Positions 17,631-26,480 are shown, numbered from the stretch's first letter. The stretch is 64,000 nt of DNA from Tsukamurella paurometabola (GCF_900631615.1 NZ_LR131273.1:2232001-2296000); one strand, 5' to 3'. The notes: a model not told the origin generated them from the letters alone. Program-made: numbers and translations.

Positions 17631-18974
17631 GTGACGGTGTCAGTTCCCGCGGGTTCCCCGCAGTCGTCCGGGGCCAGCTCCTCGCCCCGTGTCCCGGCGA
17701 GTCCGTTCGGCGGCACGCCCGACGAGCAGAAGAAGCGCGAGCTGCGCAAGATGAAGGCGCTGTCGCTCTCCTTCCTCATCGGCGCGGCGATCATCTACCT
17801 GTTCTGCGAGTACCTCGACACGAAGGGCTCGAACCTCCCCATGGCCGGGCCGTGGGTGGGCTACGTCAAGGCCGCGGCCGAGGCGGGCATGGTCGGCGGG
17901 CTCGCCGACTGGTTCGCGGTGACCGCGCTGTTCCGGCACCCCCTCGGCCTGCCGATCCCGCACACGGCGATCATCAAGCGCAAGAAGGACCAGCTGGGCG
18001 ACGCGCTCGGCGGCTTCGTGGAGAGCAACTTCCTCACCCCCGAGGTGATCGCGGAGAAGGTGGGCTCGCTCGACCTGAGCGGCCGCGTCGCCAATTGGAT
18101 GGCCGACCCCGACAACTCGCAGAAGCTCGGCGCCGAGGCGGCGAAGCTGGTCAAGGTGATGAGCGAGGTGCTGCGGGACGAGGACGTCGAGGCGGTGCTC
18201 AACTCGACCATCATCAAGCGGCTCGCCGAGCCCGAGTGGGGGCCGCCCATCGGGCGTCTGGTGGAGACGCTGCTGCAGGAGCAGCGCCAGCTGCCGCTGA
18301 TCAACCTGCTCGCCGAGCGCGCCCACCACTGGGCCCTGGGCAGCCAGGGCGTCATCGACAAGATCGTGGACACCGACGGTCCGCAGTGGTCGCCCAAGTT
18401 CGTCAACTCGCTGCTGGGGGAGCGGATCTACCGCGAGCTCGTCGAGTTCACCTGGAAGGTGCGGAGCGATCCGGACCACGAGGTGCGCCAGGCGATGAGC
18501 ACGTTCCTGTGGGACTTCGCCTCGGACCTCCAGCACGACCCGCGCACCATCGCCAAGGTCGAGGACGTCAAGGCCGAGCTCATGGGCCGCGAGGAGGTGC
18601 GCACCGCGGCGCAGGCGGCGTGGCGGGCCGCGAAGCGGATGATCGAGGCCTCCGTCGAGGACCCGGACTCCACGCTGCGGGAGAAGTTCAGCGAGTCGGC
18701 CGCCCGGTTCGGCGTGCGGCTGCGCGACGACCAGGCGCTGCGCGACAAGGTCGACTTCTGGGTCGACCGCTCGGTGCGGCACCTCGTCGAGAACTATGCG
18801 GGCCAGATCACATCGATCATCACGGACACCGTCGCGCGCTGGGACGCCGACGAGGCCTCCGACAAGATCGAGCTCGCCGTGGGGCGTGACCTGCAGTTCA
18901 TCCGCATCAACGGCACCGTGGTCGGCTCGATCGCGGGCCTGGTGATCTACTCGATCACCCAGATCTTCTTCTGA
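17631..18974 (+). CDS. DUF445 family membrane protein
   Basis: Protein of 447 aa anchored at both ends: a hydrophobic segment near residues 42-60 (LSLSFLIGAAIIYLFCEYL) and one at the very C-terminus (TVVGSIAGLVIYSITQIFF). DUF445 hallmarks include GGLADWFAVTALFRHPLGLPIPHTAII near residue 85 and NFLTPEVIAEKV. The long middle is helical. Function unknown. Mtb has a membrane protein (Rv0473) in the same place just before the XRE-hbhA pair. GTG at 17631 has no Shine-Dalgarno, but CAAGAT lies 6 bases ahead, so leaderless translation is likely. Confidence 0.86.
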   Translation: MTVSVPAGSPQSSGASSSPRVPASPFGGTPDEQKKRELRKMKALSLSFLIGAAIIYLFCEYLDTKGSNLPMAGPWVGYVKAAAEAGMVGGLADWFAVTALFRHPLGLPIPHTAIIKRKKDQLGDALGGFVESNFLTPEVIAEKVGSLDLSGRVANWMADPDNSQKLGAEAAKLVKVMSEVLRDEDVEAVLNSTIIKRLAEPEWGPPIGRLVETLLQEQRQLPLINLLAERAHHWALGSQGVIDKIVDTDGPQWSPKFVNSLLGERIYRELVEFTWKVRSDPDHEVRQAMSTFLWDFASDLQHDPRTIAKVEDVKAELMGREEVRTAAQAAWRAAKRMIEASVEDPDSTLREKFSESAARFGVRLRDDQALRDKVDFWVDRSVRHLVENYAGQITSIITDTVARWDADEASDKIELAVGRDLQFIRINGTVVGSIAGLVIYSITQIFF

Positions 18975-18987
18975 TTGGAATCACCCT

Positions 18988-19029
18988 GCTAGCAAACTGC
19001 TTGCAAGAGCTAGCACTAGCTGTTAGCGT
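18988..19029 (+). promoter_or_regulatory. promoter and repeat operator of the XRE-hbhA operon
   Basis: TTGCAA at 19001-19006 and TAGCGT at 19024-19029 are separated by 17 bases, a good sigma70-type pair. The heptamer GCTAGCA occurs at 18988 and again at 19009, exactly 21 bases (two helical turns) apart, and CTAGCTGTTAGCG follows. The repeats flank and overlap the -35 box, as an autoregulator site would. Confidence 0.6.
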
Positions 19030-19059
19030 GGAATCAGCCGCGCAGACGGGAGACCGGAT

Positions 19060-19440
19060 ATGACGAGCGACGAAGAGACTGTTGAGAATTCGGGATCTGA
19101 CATCGGAGCGTTCATCCGGGCGCAGCGTCTCGCGGCGGAGGTGTCCATCCGGCAGCTGGCCGAGAGGGCGGGGGTTTCCAACCCGTACCTCAGCCAGATC
19201 GAGCGGGGGCTCCGACGACCGTCGGCCGACGTGCTCGGGCAGATCGCCAAAGCGCTGCGGCTCTCGGCGGAGGTGCTCTACGTCCAGGCCGGGATCCTCG
19301 AGGAGCGACCGGAATCCCCGGTGCGCGATGCGCTGATCGCGGACACGGCCATCAACGAGCGGCAGAAACAGGCTCTCCTCGACATCTACGAGAGCTTCTG
19401 CCGCGAGAACGAGACCGCATTGAAGGAGAACGTGCCATGA
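19060..19440 (+). CDS. XRE family helix-turn-helix regulator upstream of hbhA
   Basis: Small DNA-binding protein of 126 aa. The helix-turn-helix lies at about residues 16-70 (IRQLAERAGVSNPYLSQIERGLRRPSADVLGQIAKAL); the C-terminal helix region (AINERQKQALLDIYESF) probably dimerises. It matches the position and type of Mtb Rv0474. Its stop codon overlaps the hbhA start (ATGA at 19437-19440), so the two are translationally coupled. The repeats over the promoter suggest that it controls its own operon. That is inference. Confidence 0.88.
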   Translation: MTSDEETVENSGSDIGAFIRAQRLAAEVSIRQLAERAGVSNPYLSQIERGLRRPSADVLGQIAKALRLSAEVLYVQAGILEERPESPVRDALIADTAINERQKQALLDIYESFCRENETALKENVP

Positions 19441-20054
19441 CCGAGCAGAACACCCTCGAAGACCTGAAGACCCCCCTGTTCGCCGCTCTCGGCGCCGGTG
19501 ACTACGCCTACGAGGCCGTCTCCGAGGTCGTCGAGAAGCTGCGCGCCGCCGCGACCGACGCGTCCAAGGACTTCCAGACCAAGGTCGAGGAGGCCCAGGC
19601 CAAGGTCGAGGAGGCCGCCGGCTCCGCGCAGACCAAGCTGACCGAGGCCAAGGACGGCCTGCCCAAGGACGTCGACGAGCTGCGCGCCAAGTTCACCGCC
19701 GACGAGCTGCGCAAGGTCGCCGCCGCCTACATCCAGGTCGCCACCGACATCTACGAGTCGCTCGCCGAGCGCGGCGAGACCGCCTTCGAGCGCCTCAAGG
19801 CCGGCTCCGTGATCGAGGACGCCACCGAGCAGGCCACCAAGGCCTACAACTCGGCCGTCGAGCTGACCGAGTCCTCGCTGGGCCAGGTCGCCACCGCCAC
19901 CAAGCAGGTCGGCGAGCGCGCCGCCAAGCTGGTCGGCCGCGCGGGCGACGAGGCCGAGGCCGCCGCCGACAAGGCCGAGGCCGTCGTCGAGGAGACCACC
20001 GCGAAGGCCGCCACCGCGGTCAAGAAGGCGGCCCCCAAGAAGGCCGACGCCTGA
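19437..20054 (+). CDS. hbhA: heparin-binding haemagglutinin
   Basis: Surface and lipid-associated adhesin of 205 aa. It has the typical three parts: a short N-terminal hydrophobic helix (FAALGAGDYAYEAV), a long alpha-helical coiled coil rich in Ala, Glu and Lys (residues about 30-165), and a lysine-rich tail (AVKKAAPKKADA) that binds heparan sulfate in Mtb HbhA. The lysine tail is shorter than in Mtb. There is no signal peptide, as in known HbhA. In non-pathogens the protein may bind membranes or lipid bodies rather than host cells. Second gene of the XRE-hbhA operon, closed by a strong hairpin. Confidence 0.92.
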   Translation: MTEQNTLEDLKTPLFAALGAGDYAYEAVSEVVEKLRAAATDASKDFQTKVEEAQAKVEEAAGSAQTKLTEAKDGLPKDVDELRAKFTADELRKVAAAYIQVATDIYESLAERGETAFERLKAGSVIEDATEQATKAYNSAVELTESSLGQVATATKQVGERAAKLVGRAGDEAEAAADKAEAVVEETTAKAATAVKKAAPKKADA

Positions 20055-20079
20055 TCGTCACCCCTCTCCGCATCACCCC

Positions 20080-20112
20080 GGGCGCCCGGCGGCACTGCCG
20101 CCGGGCGCCCGA
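20080..20112. terminator. hairpin terminator after hbhA
   Basis: Perfect arms CGGGCGCCCGGCGG and CCGCCGGGCGCCCG around a short loop, 25 bases after the hbhA stop, followed by ACCTTTAGG. A classical GC-rich intrinsic terminator. Confidence 0.8.
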
Positions 20113-20128
20113 CCTTTAGGCTGGTGTC

Positions 20129-20428
20129 ATGGACGTCCTCCTCTACGGATTCGGCACCCTCAGTCTGCTCGCATCGCTCGTGGTCACGGTCGCGCTGCTC
20201 GCGACGGGGGCCTTCTGCCTCATTCACGCCCTGCGCGCACCGGCCGATGCCTTCACCGCCGCCGGCAAATGGCAGAAGAACTACTGGGTGATCACGCTGG
20301 TCGCCTGCGGGCTGCTCGTGCTGGCCGGCCTGAATTACATGGGGACGGTGATCGGCGCCGTCGGCATCCTGGTGTACCTGCTCGACGTGAAGCCGAAGCT
20401 CGACGAGATCCGCCGCCCGCGCTATTGA
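20129..20428 (+). CDS. DUF2516 family small membrane protein
   Basis: Protein of 99 aa with three predicted membrane segments (near residues 8-33, 52-68 and 70-86) and a short basic C-terminus. This is the DUF2516 pattern, including AGKWQKNYWVITL before the second helix. Mtb Rv0476, directly after hbhA, is the positional counterpart. No function is known. ATG at 20129; no clear ribosome binding site, with CTTTAGGCT about ten bases upstream as a possible -10 for a near-leaderless mRNA. Confidence 0.85.
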   Translation: MDVLLYGFGTLSLLASLVVTVALLATGAFCLIHALRAPADAFTAAGKWQKNYWVITLVACGLLVLAGLNYMGTVIGAVGILVYLLDVKPKLDEIRRPRY

Positions 20429-20452
20429 GTAATAGTTAGTAAGGTTGTTGGT

Positions 20453-21505
20453 ATGAAGATCTCCAGGAAGCTCGTCGTCGGTGCCGCGGGCGCCCTCGGC
20501 GCCGGTGCCGCCGCCATCGCCGCGAGCGTCGCCGCCTACGCGCTGTCGTCCCCGGCGGAGCCGGCGAACGCCAAGCTGATCGAGGATTACGACGGCCCGC
20601 ACACCGACGGTGTCGTCGTCTCCGGAGACGGCACCCGCCTGCACACCAGGGTGTGGGGGCCGGAGGACGGGCCGATCGCCGTGCTCATCCACGGCTGGAC
20701 CTGCAATCTCACCAACTTCCCGCGGCAGGTCGAGCACCTCGTCGGCCGCGGCTACCGCGTCGTCGCTTACGACCAGCGCGGCCACGGCGAGTCCGAGGCG
20801 GGCGCCTTCGCGTTCTCCGCCGCCGTCCTCGCCGACGACCTGCACGCCGTCCTCGCCGCCCACGTGCCGGCGGGGAAGAAGGCGCTGCTCGTCGGCCACA
20901 GCATGGGCGCGATCACCATCATGGCCTGGGCCGACAAGTACACCGACGAGGTCGCCGAGCGAGCCCATCACGCGGTGCTCTCCTCGACCTACGCGCGCGA
21001 CGCCGTCGCCGGCTTCGCCGGGGCCACCCCGCTCGCCGCGCTGCCGCGCGTCGCGCCGCGGTTCACGCAGAAGCTGGGCGACGCGGTGCTCGGCGCCAAC
21101 GTCAAGGTCCGGCACAACCGCGTGCACACCGCCGTGATCCGGTACACCGCGCTGTGCGGTTACGCCTCCTACGGGGCGGTGAAGTACACCGAGGACATGG
21201 TCGCCTCCTGTCCGTCGGACGTGCGCGCCGAGTGGGGCCACGTGCTCGCGAACGTCGACGTGACCGCCGGCCTGCGCAAGATCACGATCCCCACGTCGGT
21301 CGCGGTCGGCCAGTTCGACCACCTCACCCCGCCCGCGGACGCCGACATCATCGCCGGCGAACTCCGCGTCGCCGGGAAGCTCGACCGCTTCGCCGTGATC
21401 CGCGACTCCGGCCACATGCTGCCCCTGGAGCAGCCCGAGAAGTTCAACGCCCTCCTGGACTCCATCCTCGACGGCCGCCCGGTCACCTCCGGGGCGCCGG
21501 AGTAG
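20453..21505 (+). CDS. alpha/beta hydrolase, probably membrane-anchored or exported
   Basis: Protein of 350 aa. An N-terminal basic-hydrophobic stretch (MKISRKLVVGAAGALGAGAA, residues 1-33) looks like a signal anchor. The hydrolase fold follows, with the oxyanion HGWTCN, the nucleophile elbow GHSMG (LLVGHSMGAITIM), the acid near VGQFDHLTPP and the His in DSGHMLPLEQPEKFN. The substrate is unknown; lipid esters are plausible in this group. The 24 bases ahead of the ATG are unusually AT-rich (GAGTAATAGTTAGTAAGG) and may hold the promoter. Convergent with purU across an 18-bp-arm palindrome. Confidence 0.86.
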   Translation: MKISRKLVVGAAGALGAGAAAIAASVAAYALSSPAEPANAKLIEDYDGPHTDGVVVSGDGTRLHTRVWGPEDGPIAVLIHGWTCNLTNFPRQVEHLVGRGYRVVAYDQRGHGESEAGAFAFSAAVLADDLHAVLAAHVPAGKKALLVGHSMGAITIMAWADKYTDEVAERAHHAVLSSTYARDAVAGFAGATPLAALPRVAPRFTQKLGDAVLGANVKVRHNRVHTAVIRYTALCGYASYGAVKYTEDMVASCPSDVRAEWGHVLANVDVTAGLRKITIPTSVAVGQFDHLTPPADADIIAGELRVAGKLDRFAVIRDSGHMLPLEQPEKFNALLDSILDGRPVTSGAPE

Positions 21506-21519
21506 CGGCCCCGTCGGGA

Positions 21520-21580
21520 ATTGAACACCGTTTCTGTACGGCGAAACCGCAGGTCGCGCAGGACAGAAACGGTGTTCAAT
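21520..21580. terminator. 61-bp palindrome between hydrolase and purU
   Basis: Perfect 18-bp arms (ATTGAACACCGTTTCTGT and its complement at 21563-21580) separated by 25 bases. It lies 15 bases after the hydrolase stop and 14 before the purU end. The arms are much less GC-rich than their surroundings. Confidence 0.55.
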
Positions 21581-21593
21581 CGCGGGGAGCGGG

Positions 21594-22469
21594 TCAGGAG
21601 AAGACGACGGTCTTGCGGCCGTGCACCAGCACCCGGTTCTCGAGGTGCCAGCGCAGGCCGCGCGCGAGCACGACCTTCTCGATGTCGCGGCCGCGCAGCA
21701 CCATGTCGCTGGCCGCGTCGGCGTGGTCCACGCGCGCGACGTCCTGCTCGATGATCGGGCCCGCGTCGAGGTCCGCCGTCACGTAGTGGCAGGTCGCGCC
21801 GATCAGCTTCACGCCGCGCGCGAACGCCTGGTGGTACGGCCGCGCGCCGACGAAGCTCGGCAGGAAGCTGTGGTGGATGTTGATCGCCCGCCCGGCCCAC
21901 GCCTCGCACAGCTCCGGCGGCAGCACCTGCATGAACCGCGCGAGCACCACGGCGTCGGGGTTCAGCGCATCGGTGAGTTCCGCGACGCGAGCGAAGGCCG
22001 CCGACTTGTCCTCGCCCGGACCGGGGAAGGGCACGTGGTGGAACGGGATGTCGAGCCGCTCCACGAAATCGCGCAGGTCCTCGTGGTTGCCGATCACCGC
22101 GGCGATCCGCGCGTTCAGCTCGCCCGTCGCCACCCGGCCGACGAGATCGTGCAGGCAGTGCCCCTCCTTGCTGACCAGCACCACGATGTCCCTCGGCTCC
22201 GCGCTGGAGGTCAGCCGCCACTCGGTCTCCGGGCCCAACTCGGCGACGACCTCGGACGCGAACCGCTCCCGCAGTTCGTCGAGCGGCACCGCCACACTGT
22301 CGGCGCGGACGGCCTGGCGGGTGAAGAACCAGCCGGAGTCCTGATCCGAGTGGTAGCCGGCCTCGACGATCCATCCGCCGACGTCGGCGAGGAAGGTCGA
22401 GATGCGCGCGACGATGCCGGTGGTGTCCGGGCAGCCGAGCGTGAGGACGTAGCGTGTATCGCGGGTCAC
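21594..22469 (-). CDS. purU: formyltetrahydrofolate deformylase
   Basis: Hydrolyses 10-formyl-THF to formate and THF, balancing the one-carbon pool and supplying formate for purine synthesis. The N-terminal ACT-like domain ([18 protein letters not shown]) is followed by a formyltransferase domain with [30 protein letters not shown] (catalytic Asn/His) and [13 protein letters not shown] (catalytic Asp). I chose GTG at 22469, giving 291 aa; an upstream GTG at 22496 would overlap the start of the divergent deoC and is less likely. It ends at the 18-bp-arm palindrome. Confidence 0.93.
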   Translation of the reverse strand: MTRDTRYVLTLGCPDTTGIVARISTFLADVGGWIVEAGYHSDQDSGWFFTRQAVRADSVAVPLDELRERFASEVVAELGPETEWRLTSSAEPRDIVVLVSKEGHCLHDLVGRVATGELNARIAAVIGNHEDLRDFVERLDIPFHHVPFPGPGEDKSAAFARVAELTDALNPDAVVLARFMQVLPPELCEAWAGRAINIHHSFLPSFVGARPYHQAFARGVKLIGATCHYVTADLDAGPIIEQDVARVDHADAASDMVLRGRDIEKVVLARGLRWHLENRVLVHGRKTVVFS

Positions 22470-22488
22470 GCCCGGTATCGTCTCAGAC

Positions 22489-23193
22489 GTGCTCACCCGA
22501 TCCGAAGTCGCCGCCCTCGTCGATCACACGCTGCTCAAGCCCGAGGCCACGGAGGCCGCGGCCGCCTCGGCCTACGCCGAGGGGCTGGACCTGGGCGTCT
22601 ACGCCGTCTGCCTCTCCCCGTCGATGCTGCCGCTGCGCGCCGCGATCGACGCGCAGGCGGGCGCCGCGGAGACCGGGCGCCGCGCGCCGCAGCTCTGCGT
22701 CGTCGCGGGCTTCCCGTCCGGGAAGCACCACACCCTCATCAAGGCCGCCGAGGCGCGGATGGCGATCGAGGAGGGCGCGCACGAGGTGGACATGGTGATC
22801 GACGTCGGGCTCGCGCTCGCCGGCGAGCTGGACCGCGTGTTCTCCGACGTGCTCACCGTCCGTGAGGCCATCGGCGCCGACCCCGTGCTCAAGGTGATCG
22901 TCGAGTCCGCGGCGCTGCTCGAATTCGGCGACGCCGACCTGCTCACCGAGGTGTGCAAGCGGTCCGTCAAGGGCGGCGCCACCTTCGTCAAGACCTCCAC
23001 CGGCTTCCACCCGTCGGGCGGCGCATCCGCGGAGGCGGTGTCGCTCATGCGCGCGGCCGTCGGGCCCGACGTGGGCGTCAAGGCCTCGGGCGGCATCCGC
23101 TCCGCCGAGGCCGCGCAGGAGATGATCGACGCCGGCGCGAACCGCCTCGGCCTCTCCGGCACCCGCGCCGTGCTCGCCGGCTTCCCGGAGTAG
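22489..23193 (+). CDS. deoC: deoxyribose-phosphate aldolase
   Basis: Class I aldolase that splits 2-deoxyribose-5-phosphate into glyceraldehyde-3-phosphate and acetaldehyde in deoxynucleoside catabolism. The 234-aa TIM-barrel shows [11 protein letters not shown] at the N-terminus, CVVAGFPSG, the acidic EVDMVIDVG, the Schiff-base lysine in [10 protein letters not shown], and [14 protein letters not shown] at 22489 gives the standard start [16 protein letters not shown]. Mtb deoC (Rv0478) lies in the corresponding place. Divergent from purU. Confidence 0.95.
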   Translation: MLTRSEVAALVDHTLLKPEATEAAAASAYAEGLDLGVYAVCLSPSMLPLRAAIDAQAGAAETGRRAPQLCVVAGFPSGKHHTLIKAAEARMAIEEGAHEVDMVIDVGLALAGELDRVFSDVLTVREAIGADPVLKVIVESAALLEFGDADLLTEVCKRSVKGGATFVKTSTGFHPSGGASAEAVSLMRAAVGPDVGVKASGGIRSAEAAQEMIDAGANRLGLSGTRAVLAGFPE

Positions 23194-23209
23194 CGCTCGC
23201 GTCACCGGT

Positions 23210-23286
23210 CCGACGGTGCCGGCCCGGCCCGTCGGGCGGGACCACCCGCGGGACGCCGGCCACCGGCGGGACGCCGGCACCGTCGG
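23210..23286. terminator. inverted repeat between deoC and the P450 gene
   Basis: Arms CCGACGGTGCCGGC and GCCGGCACCGTCGG (14 bp, perfect) span the convergent intergenic region. Between them lies GGGACGCCGGC, repeated twice. Probably a bidirectional terminator. Each arm contains the recurring octamer GACGGTGC. Confidence 0.6.
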
Positions 23287-23287
23287 G

Positions 23288-24595
23288 CTAGGCGAGCTTG
23301 GCGGGCAGCGACGCCCAGCCGTACAGCGTGGCGAGGCCGCGGTGCGTGCCCGGCCCGTCGAGCGCGAGGCCCGGGTAGCGCTCGAACAGCGCGGGCAGGG
23401 CGACGGCGCCCTCCATCCGGGCCAGCGCCGCGCCGATGCAGGCGTGGATGCCGTAGCCGAAGGAGACGTTCTTCTTCGCCTCGGGCCGCGCGACGTCGAA
23501 CTCGTGCGGGCGGTCGAACACGGCCGGGTCGCGGTTCGCACCGGCCAGCAGCAGGGAGACGACGGTGCCCTCGGCGAACGCGACGCCCTCGATCTCGCCG
23601 GCCTCCCGCGCCACGCGCGCGGTGCGCTGGACGGGGCTGGAGTAGCGCAGGATCTCCTCGACCGCGTTCGGCCACAGCTCGGGTTCGGCGCGCAGCCGCT
23701 CCAGTTGCTCCGGGTGCTCGAGCAGCGCGACGATGCCGTTGCCGATGAGGTTCACCGTGGTCTCGAAGCCGGCGCCGATGAGCAGCGCCGCGTTCGTCAC
23801 CAGCTCGCGGTCGGTCAGCTCGCCCGACGCGGCGAGCAGCGCGAACGGGTCGTCGGCGTCCGGGTTCGCGCGGACCCGCGCGAAGTGCGCGGTGAGGTAG
23901 TCGTCGAGGCCGCGCAGCGCGTCCTGCGCGCGCTTGTAGACGGGCCACGCGAGGCCCGTGTCCAGCAGCGGCGCCGCGGCCTCGCCCCACTCCAGCATGT
24001 ACTCGTCGTCCGCCTCGGGCAGCCCCAGCAGCCGGCCGATCATCGTGACCGGGAGCCGGGCGGCGTAGCCGGTCACGAGGTCGGGTCGGGGGTCGGCGGC
24101 GAGCTCGTCGAGCAGCCGCTCGCTGACCTCCCGCGCGCGGTCGGTGAGCGTCGCGATCGCCTTCGGCGTGAACGTCCGCGCGATGGGGTGCCGGTAGGCC
24201 GTGTGCGCCGGGGGCTCGGTGACCAGCATCGACGGTGGCTCGACGGGGTTCGGCAGGCGCGGGTCCGTCCGGTCCAGGACCGGGATGAGCGGCCGCGGGA
24301 AGCCGAAGTCCCGCGGCTGGATGGTCGCGAACCGCGGATCGCGCAGGACCGCCCGGCACACCGCGTGGTCGGCCGTCGCCGCACCCACCTCGCTGCCGAT
24401 GATCCGGCCCTGCTCCCGGATGCGGTCGAGCTGCGCGTACTGGCCGCCCGGCGCGCCGCGGTAGCCGAGGAGCAGTTCGGCCATGACGTCGCCGCGGGCG
24501 GCCCGCCGGGGGAGGGCGTAGCGCGGCAGGCCGTGCAGCACCGCCCAGCGGACCCGCAGCTGCAGGTCCGCGCGGGCGGCGCTCAGCGGGTTCAC
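23288..24595 (-). CDS. cytochrome P450
   Basis: Haem monooxygenase of 435 aa. The I-helix motif is AALLIGAGFETTVN, the ExxR motif is in AVEEILRYSSPVQRTAR, and the haem-binding loop is FGYGIHACIGAALARME with Cys as axial ligand. There is no membrane anchor, so it is a soluble class I type that needs a separate ferredoxin and reductase; none adjoins. The substrate cannot be predicted. GTG at 24595 forms a GTGA overlap with the stop of the DUF2993-like gene (24592-24594), so the P450 is the third gene of an amidohydrolase-DUF2993-P450 operon. Confidence 0.92.
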   Translation of the reverse strand: MNPLSAARADLQLRVRWAVLHGLPRYALPRRAARGDVMAELLLGYRGAPGGQYAQLDRIREQGRIIGSEVGAATADHAVCRAVLRDPRFATIQPRDFGFPRPLIPVLDRTDPRLPNPVEPPSMLVTEPPAHTAYRHPIARTFTPKAIATLTDRAREVSERLLDELAADPRPDLVTGYAARLPVTMIGRLLGLPEADDEYMLEWGEAAAPLLDTGLAWPVYKRAQDALRGLDDYLTAHFARVRANPDADDPFALLAASGELTDRELVTNAALLIGAGFETTVNLIGNGIVALLEHPEQLERLRAEPELWPNAVEEILRYSSPVQRTARVAREAGEIEGVAFAEGTVVSLLLAGANRDPAVFDRPHEFDVARPEAKKNVSFGYGIHACIGAALARMEGAVALPALFERYPGLALDGPGTHRGLATLYGWASLPAKLA

Positions 24596-25668
24596 ACGAC
24601 CGAGCAGTTCGTGGCGCCGACGTCGGAGCCGCTCTCGATGTCCTTCGGCAGCACGTTCTGGCCGGAGTAGCGGAGCGAGATGCCCTCGTCGGTCATCTTC
24701 AGGTCGCTGGCGGTGAGGCCGTTCGGGGTCGGGATGTCGGCGACGGCGGTGATGAGCTGCTGCGCGAGGTCGTCGGGTACGCCGATGCCGAACACCGACG
24801 CCTTGCTCGCCGTGAGCACCACCTTGTTGTCCTTGATGGTGGGCTTGAGGTTCACCGTCACCGGGAGGATCACGGCCGTGCCGCTGATCTCGATCTGGTT
24901 GGCCGAACTGTTGAGGCTGACCTTGGGATCGGAGATCACGCCCGAGCTCACGACCTTGTTCTTGATGCCGTCGGCGGTGAACGTGCCGAGGATCGTCACG
25001 TCGTCGACCTTGTTGTCGCCGCTGGGCTCGACGCCCTTGAGCAGCAGGTGCGCGTTGAGGCCCGAGGTGCCCTGCATGCCGTCGATCTGGATGTCGATCG
25101 ACGGGATCTTGCCGCTCGCGTTCTGGATCAGCATCGGGGTCTTCTCGAAGCTGACCTTCACGTCGGAGGCGCTGGTGCCCTTCTTGATGTTGTCGGCGAG
25201 GCAGCTCTGCACGTGGTTGCGGATGTACAGCTCGGAGCCGACGAGCAGGATCACGAGCACGGCGACGACGCCCGCCGCCGCCAGCCCGATGAGCTTGCCG
25301 GTGGACCGCTTCTTCGCCGGCGTGGCCGGGCCGCCCGGGCCGCCCGGGCCGCCCTGGCCCGACGGCCCGCCGGGCGGGACCTGGGTCGGCGGCACCGGGG
25401 GGACGGGGGGCTGCTGGCCGGGCTCGGGCCGTGCGTGCGCGCCCGAGGGGCGCGCCGCGGGCTCGATCGGCCGCGTGAGACCGTCCTGCGGCTGCGGAGC
25501 CTGAGGTGCCTGCGCCTGCGGCTGCTGCGGGTGCTGTGCCTGCGGGACCTGCGGGTGCTGTGCCGGCGGGACCTGCGGCTGCTGCGGTTGCGGGGCCTGC
25601 TGCGGCTGCTGACCGGGGTTCTGCGGGAAGTTCGGGTTCGTGTCCATCGGCGTTAGATTGTTCCTCAT
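24592..25668 (-). CDS. DUF2993-like membrane-anchored protein with Pro/Gln-rich N-terminus
   Basis: Protein of 358 aa. Residues about 9-70 are a cytoplasmic tract dominated by Gln and Pro (repeated QPQQPQ and QHPQVPQ units), followed by a Gly-Pro-rich linker. One transmembrane helix lies near 126-146 (LIGLAAAGVVAVLVILLVG). The rest, outside the membrane, is beta-rich and resembles DUF2993/LmeA-type lipid-binding proteins; it ends in a Cys (GATNCSVV). Mtb Rv0479c holds the same position. ATG at 25668 overlaps the amidohydrolase stop (ATGA). An internal ATG at 25647 is an alternative start. Confidence 0.78.
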   Translation of the reverse strand: MRNNLTPMDTNPNFPQNPGQQPQQAPQPQQPQVPPAQHPQVPQAQHPQQPQAQAPQAPQPQDGLTRPIEPAARPSGAHARPEPGQQPPVPPVPPTQVPPGGPSGQGGPGGPGGPATPAKKRSTGKLIGLAAAGVVAVLVILLVGSELYIRNHVQSCLADNIKKGTSASDVKVSFEKTPMLIQNASGKIPSIDIQIDGMQGTSGLNAHLLLKGVEPSGDNKVDDVTILGTFTADGIKNKVVSSGVISDPKVSLNSSANQIEISGTAVILPVTVNLKPTIKDNKVVLTASKASVFGIGVPDDLAQQLITAVADIPTPNGLTASDLKMTDEGISLRYSGQNVLPKDIESGSDVGATNCSVV

Positions 25669-26480
25669 CCCTGGGTGGCGACGGTGAAGTCCCTGCGGTT
25701 GGCGAGCACGGGCAGCGTGGCCCGCACCTCGTCGACGCGCGCGAGCGGCAGGTCGACGACGATCTGTTCCGGCCCGTCGCCGGCGGAGGCGAGCACGGCA
25801 CCGTCGGGCCCGACGGCGAGCGAGCCGCCCACCCCGCGCGGCGCGGTGCCGGGCTCCGGGTCGGACGGCCGCGCCTGGTCGACGGCGACGACGTAGGTGG
25901 TGGAGTCGAGCGCCCGCGCGCGGGCGAGCGTGGTGAAGGCGTCGAGCTTGCCCGGGCCGTCGCCCCACGACGCGGGCGCGACGATCACCCGGGCGCCGGC
26001 GTCGGCCAGCCCCTGATAGAGGGCGGGGAAGCGCAGGTCGTAGCAGGTGCTCAGCCCCACGGTGACGCCGGCGACGTCCACGAGGACGGCGCGCGCCCCG
26101 GGCTCCACGGTGCGGGACTCGGCGAAGCCGAAGGCGTCGTAGAGGTGGATCTTGTCGTAGGCGGCGCGGGTGCCGTCGGGGGCGGCGATGAGGAGGGTGT
26201 TGCGGACGCGACCGTCGGCGGCGGGGGTGAACATGCCGGCGACGACGTGCACGCCTGTGGCCCGTGCGAGGTCGGCGATGCGGGTGGCCCACGGGCCGTC
26301 GAGCGGCTCCGCCACGGGACCGAGCGGCACCCCGAACCGGCACATCGTGGCCTCGGGGAACACGGCGAGCGCCGCTCCCGCCGCGGCGGCGCGACGGAGG
26401 CCGTCCTCGACCAGCGCGGCGTTGGCCGCGGGATCGGTCGTGGCCTCGATCTGCGCCAGCGCGACGGTCAGCGATGTCAT
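25665..26480 (-). CDS. carbon-nitrogen hydrolase (nitrilase superfamily amidohydrolase)
   Basis: Protein of 271 aa with the Glu-Lys-Cys triad of the superfamily: Glu in LAVFPEATMCRFG, Lys in YDKIHLYDAFGF, and Cys in GLSTCYDLRFPALYQ. These enzymes hydrolyse amides or omega-amides (the Nit2/deaminated-glutathione branch looks closest by motif), but I cannot fix the substrate. ATG at 26480 starts MTSLTVALAQIE, the usual N-terminus; longer starts exist. Counterpart of Mtb Rv0480c. First gene of the operon with the DUF2993-like protein and the P450. Confidence 0.88.
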   Translation of the reverse strand: MTSLTVALAQIEATTDPAANAALVEDGLRRAAAAGAALAVFPEATMCRFGVPLGPVAEPLDGPWATRIADLARATGVHVVAGMFTPAADGRVRNTLLIAAPDGTRAAYDKIHLYDAFGFAESRTVEPGARAVLVDVAGVTVGLSTCYDLRFPALYQGLADAGARVIVAPASWGDGPGKLDAFTTLARARALDSTTYVVAVDQARPSDPEPGTAPRGVGGSLAVGPDGAVLASAGDGPEQIVVDLPLARVDEVRATLPVLANRRDFTVATQG

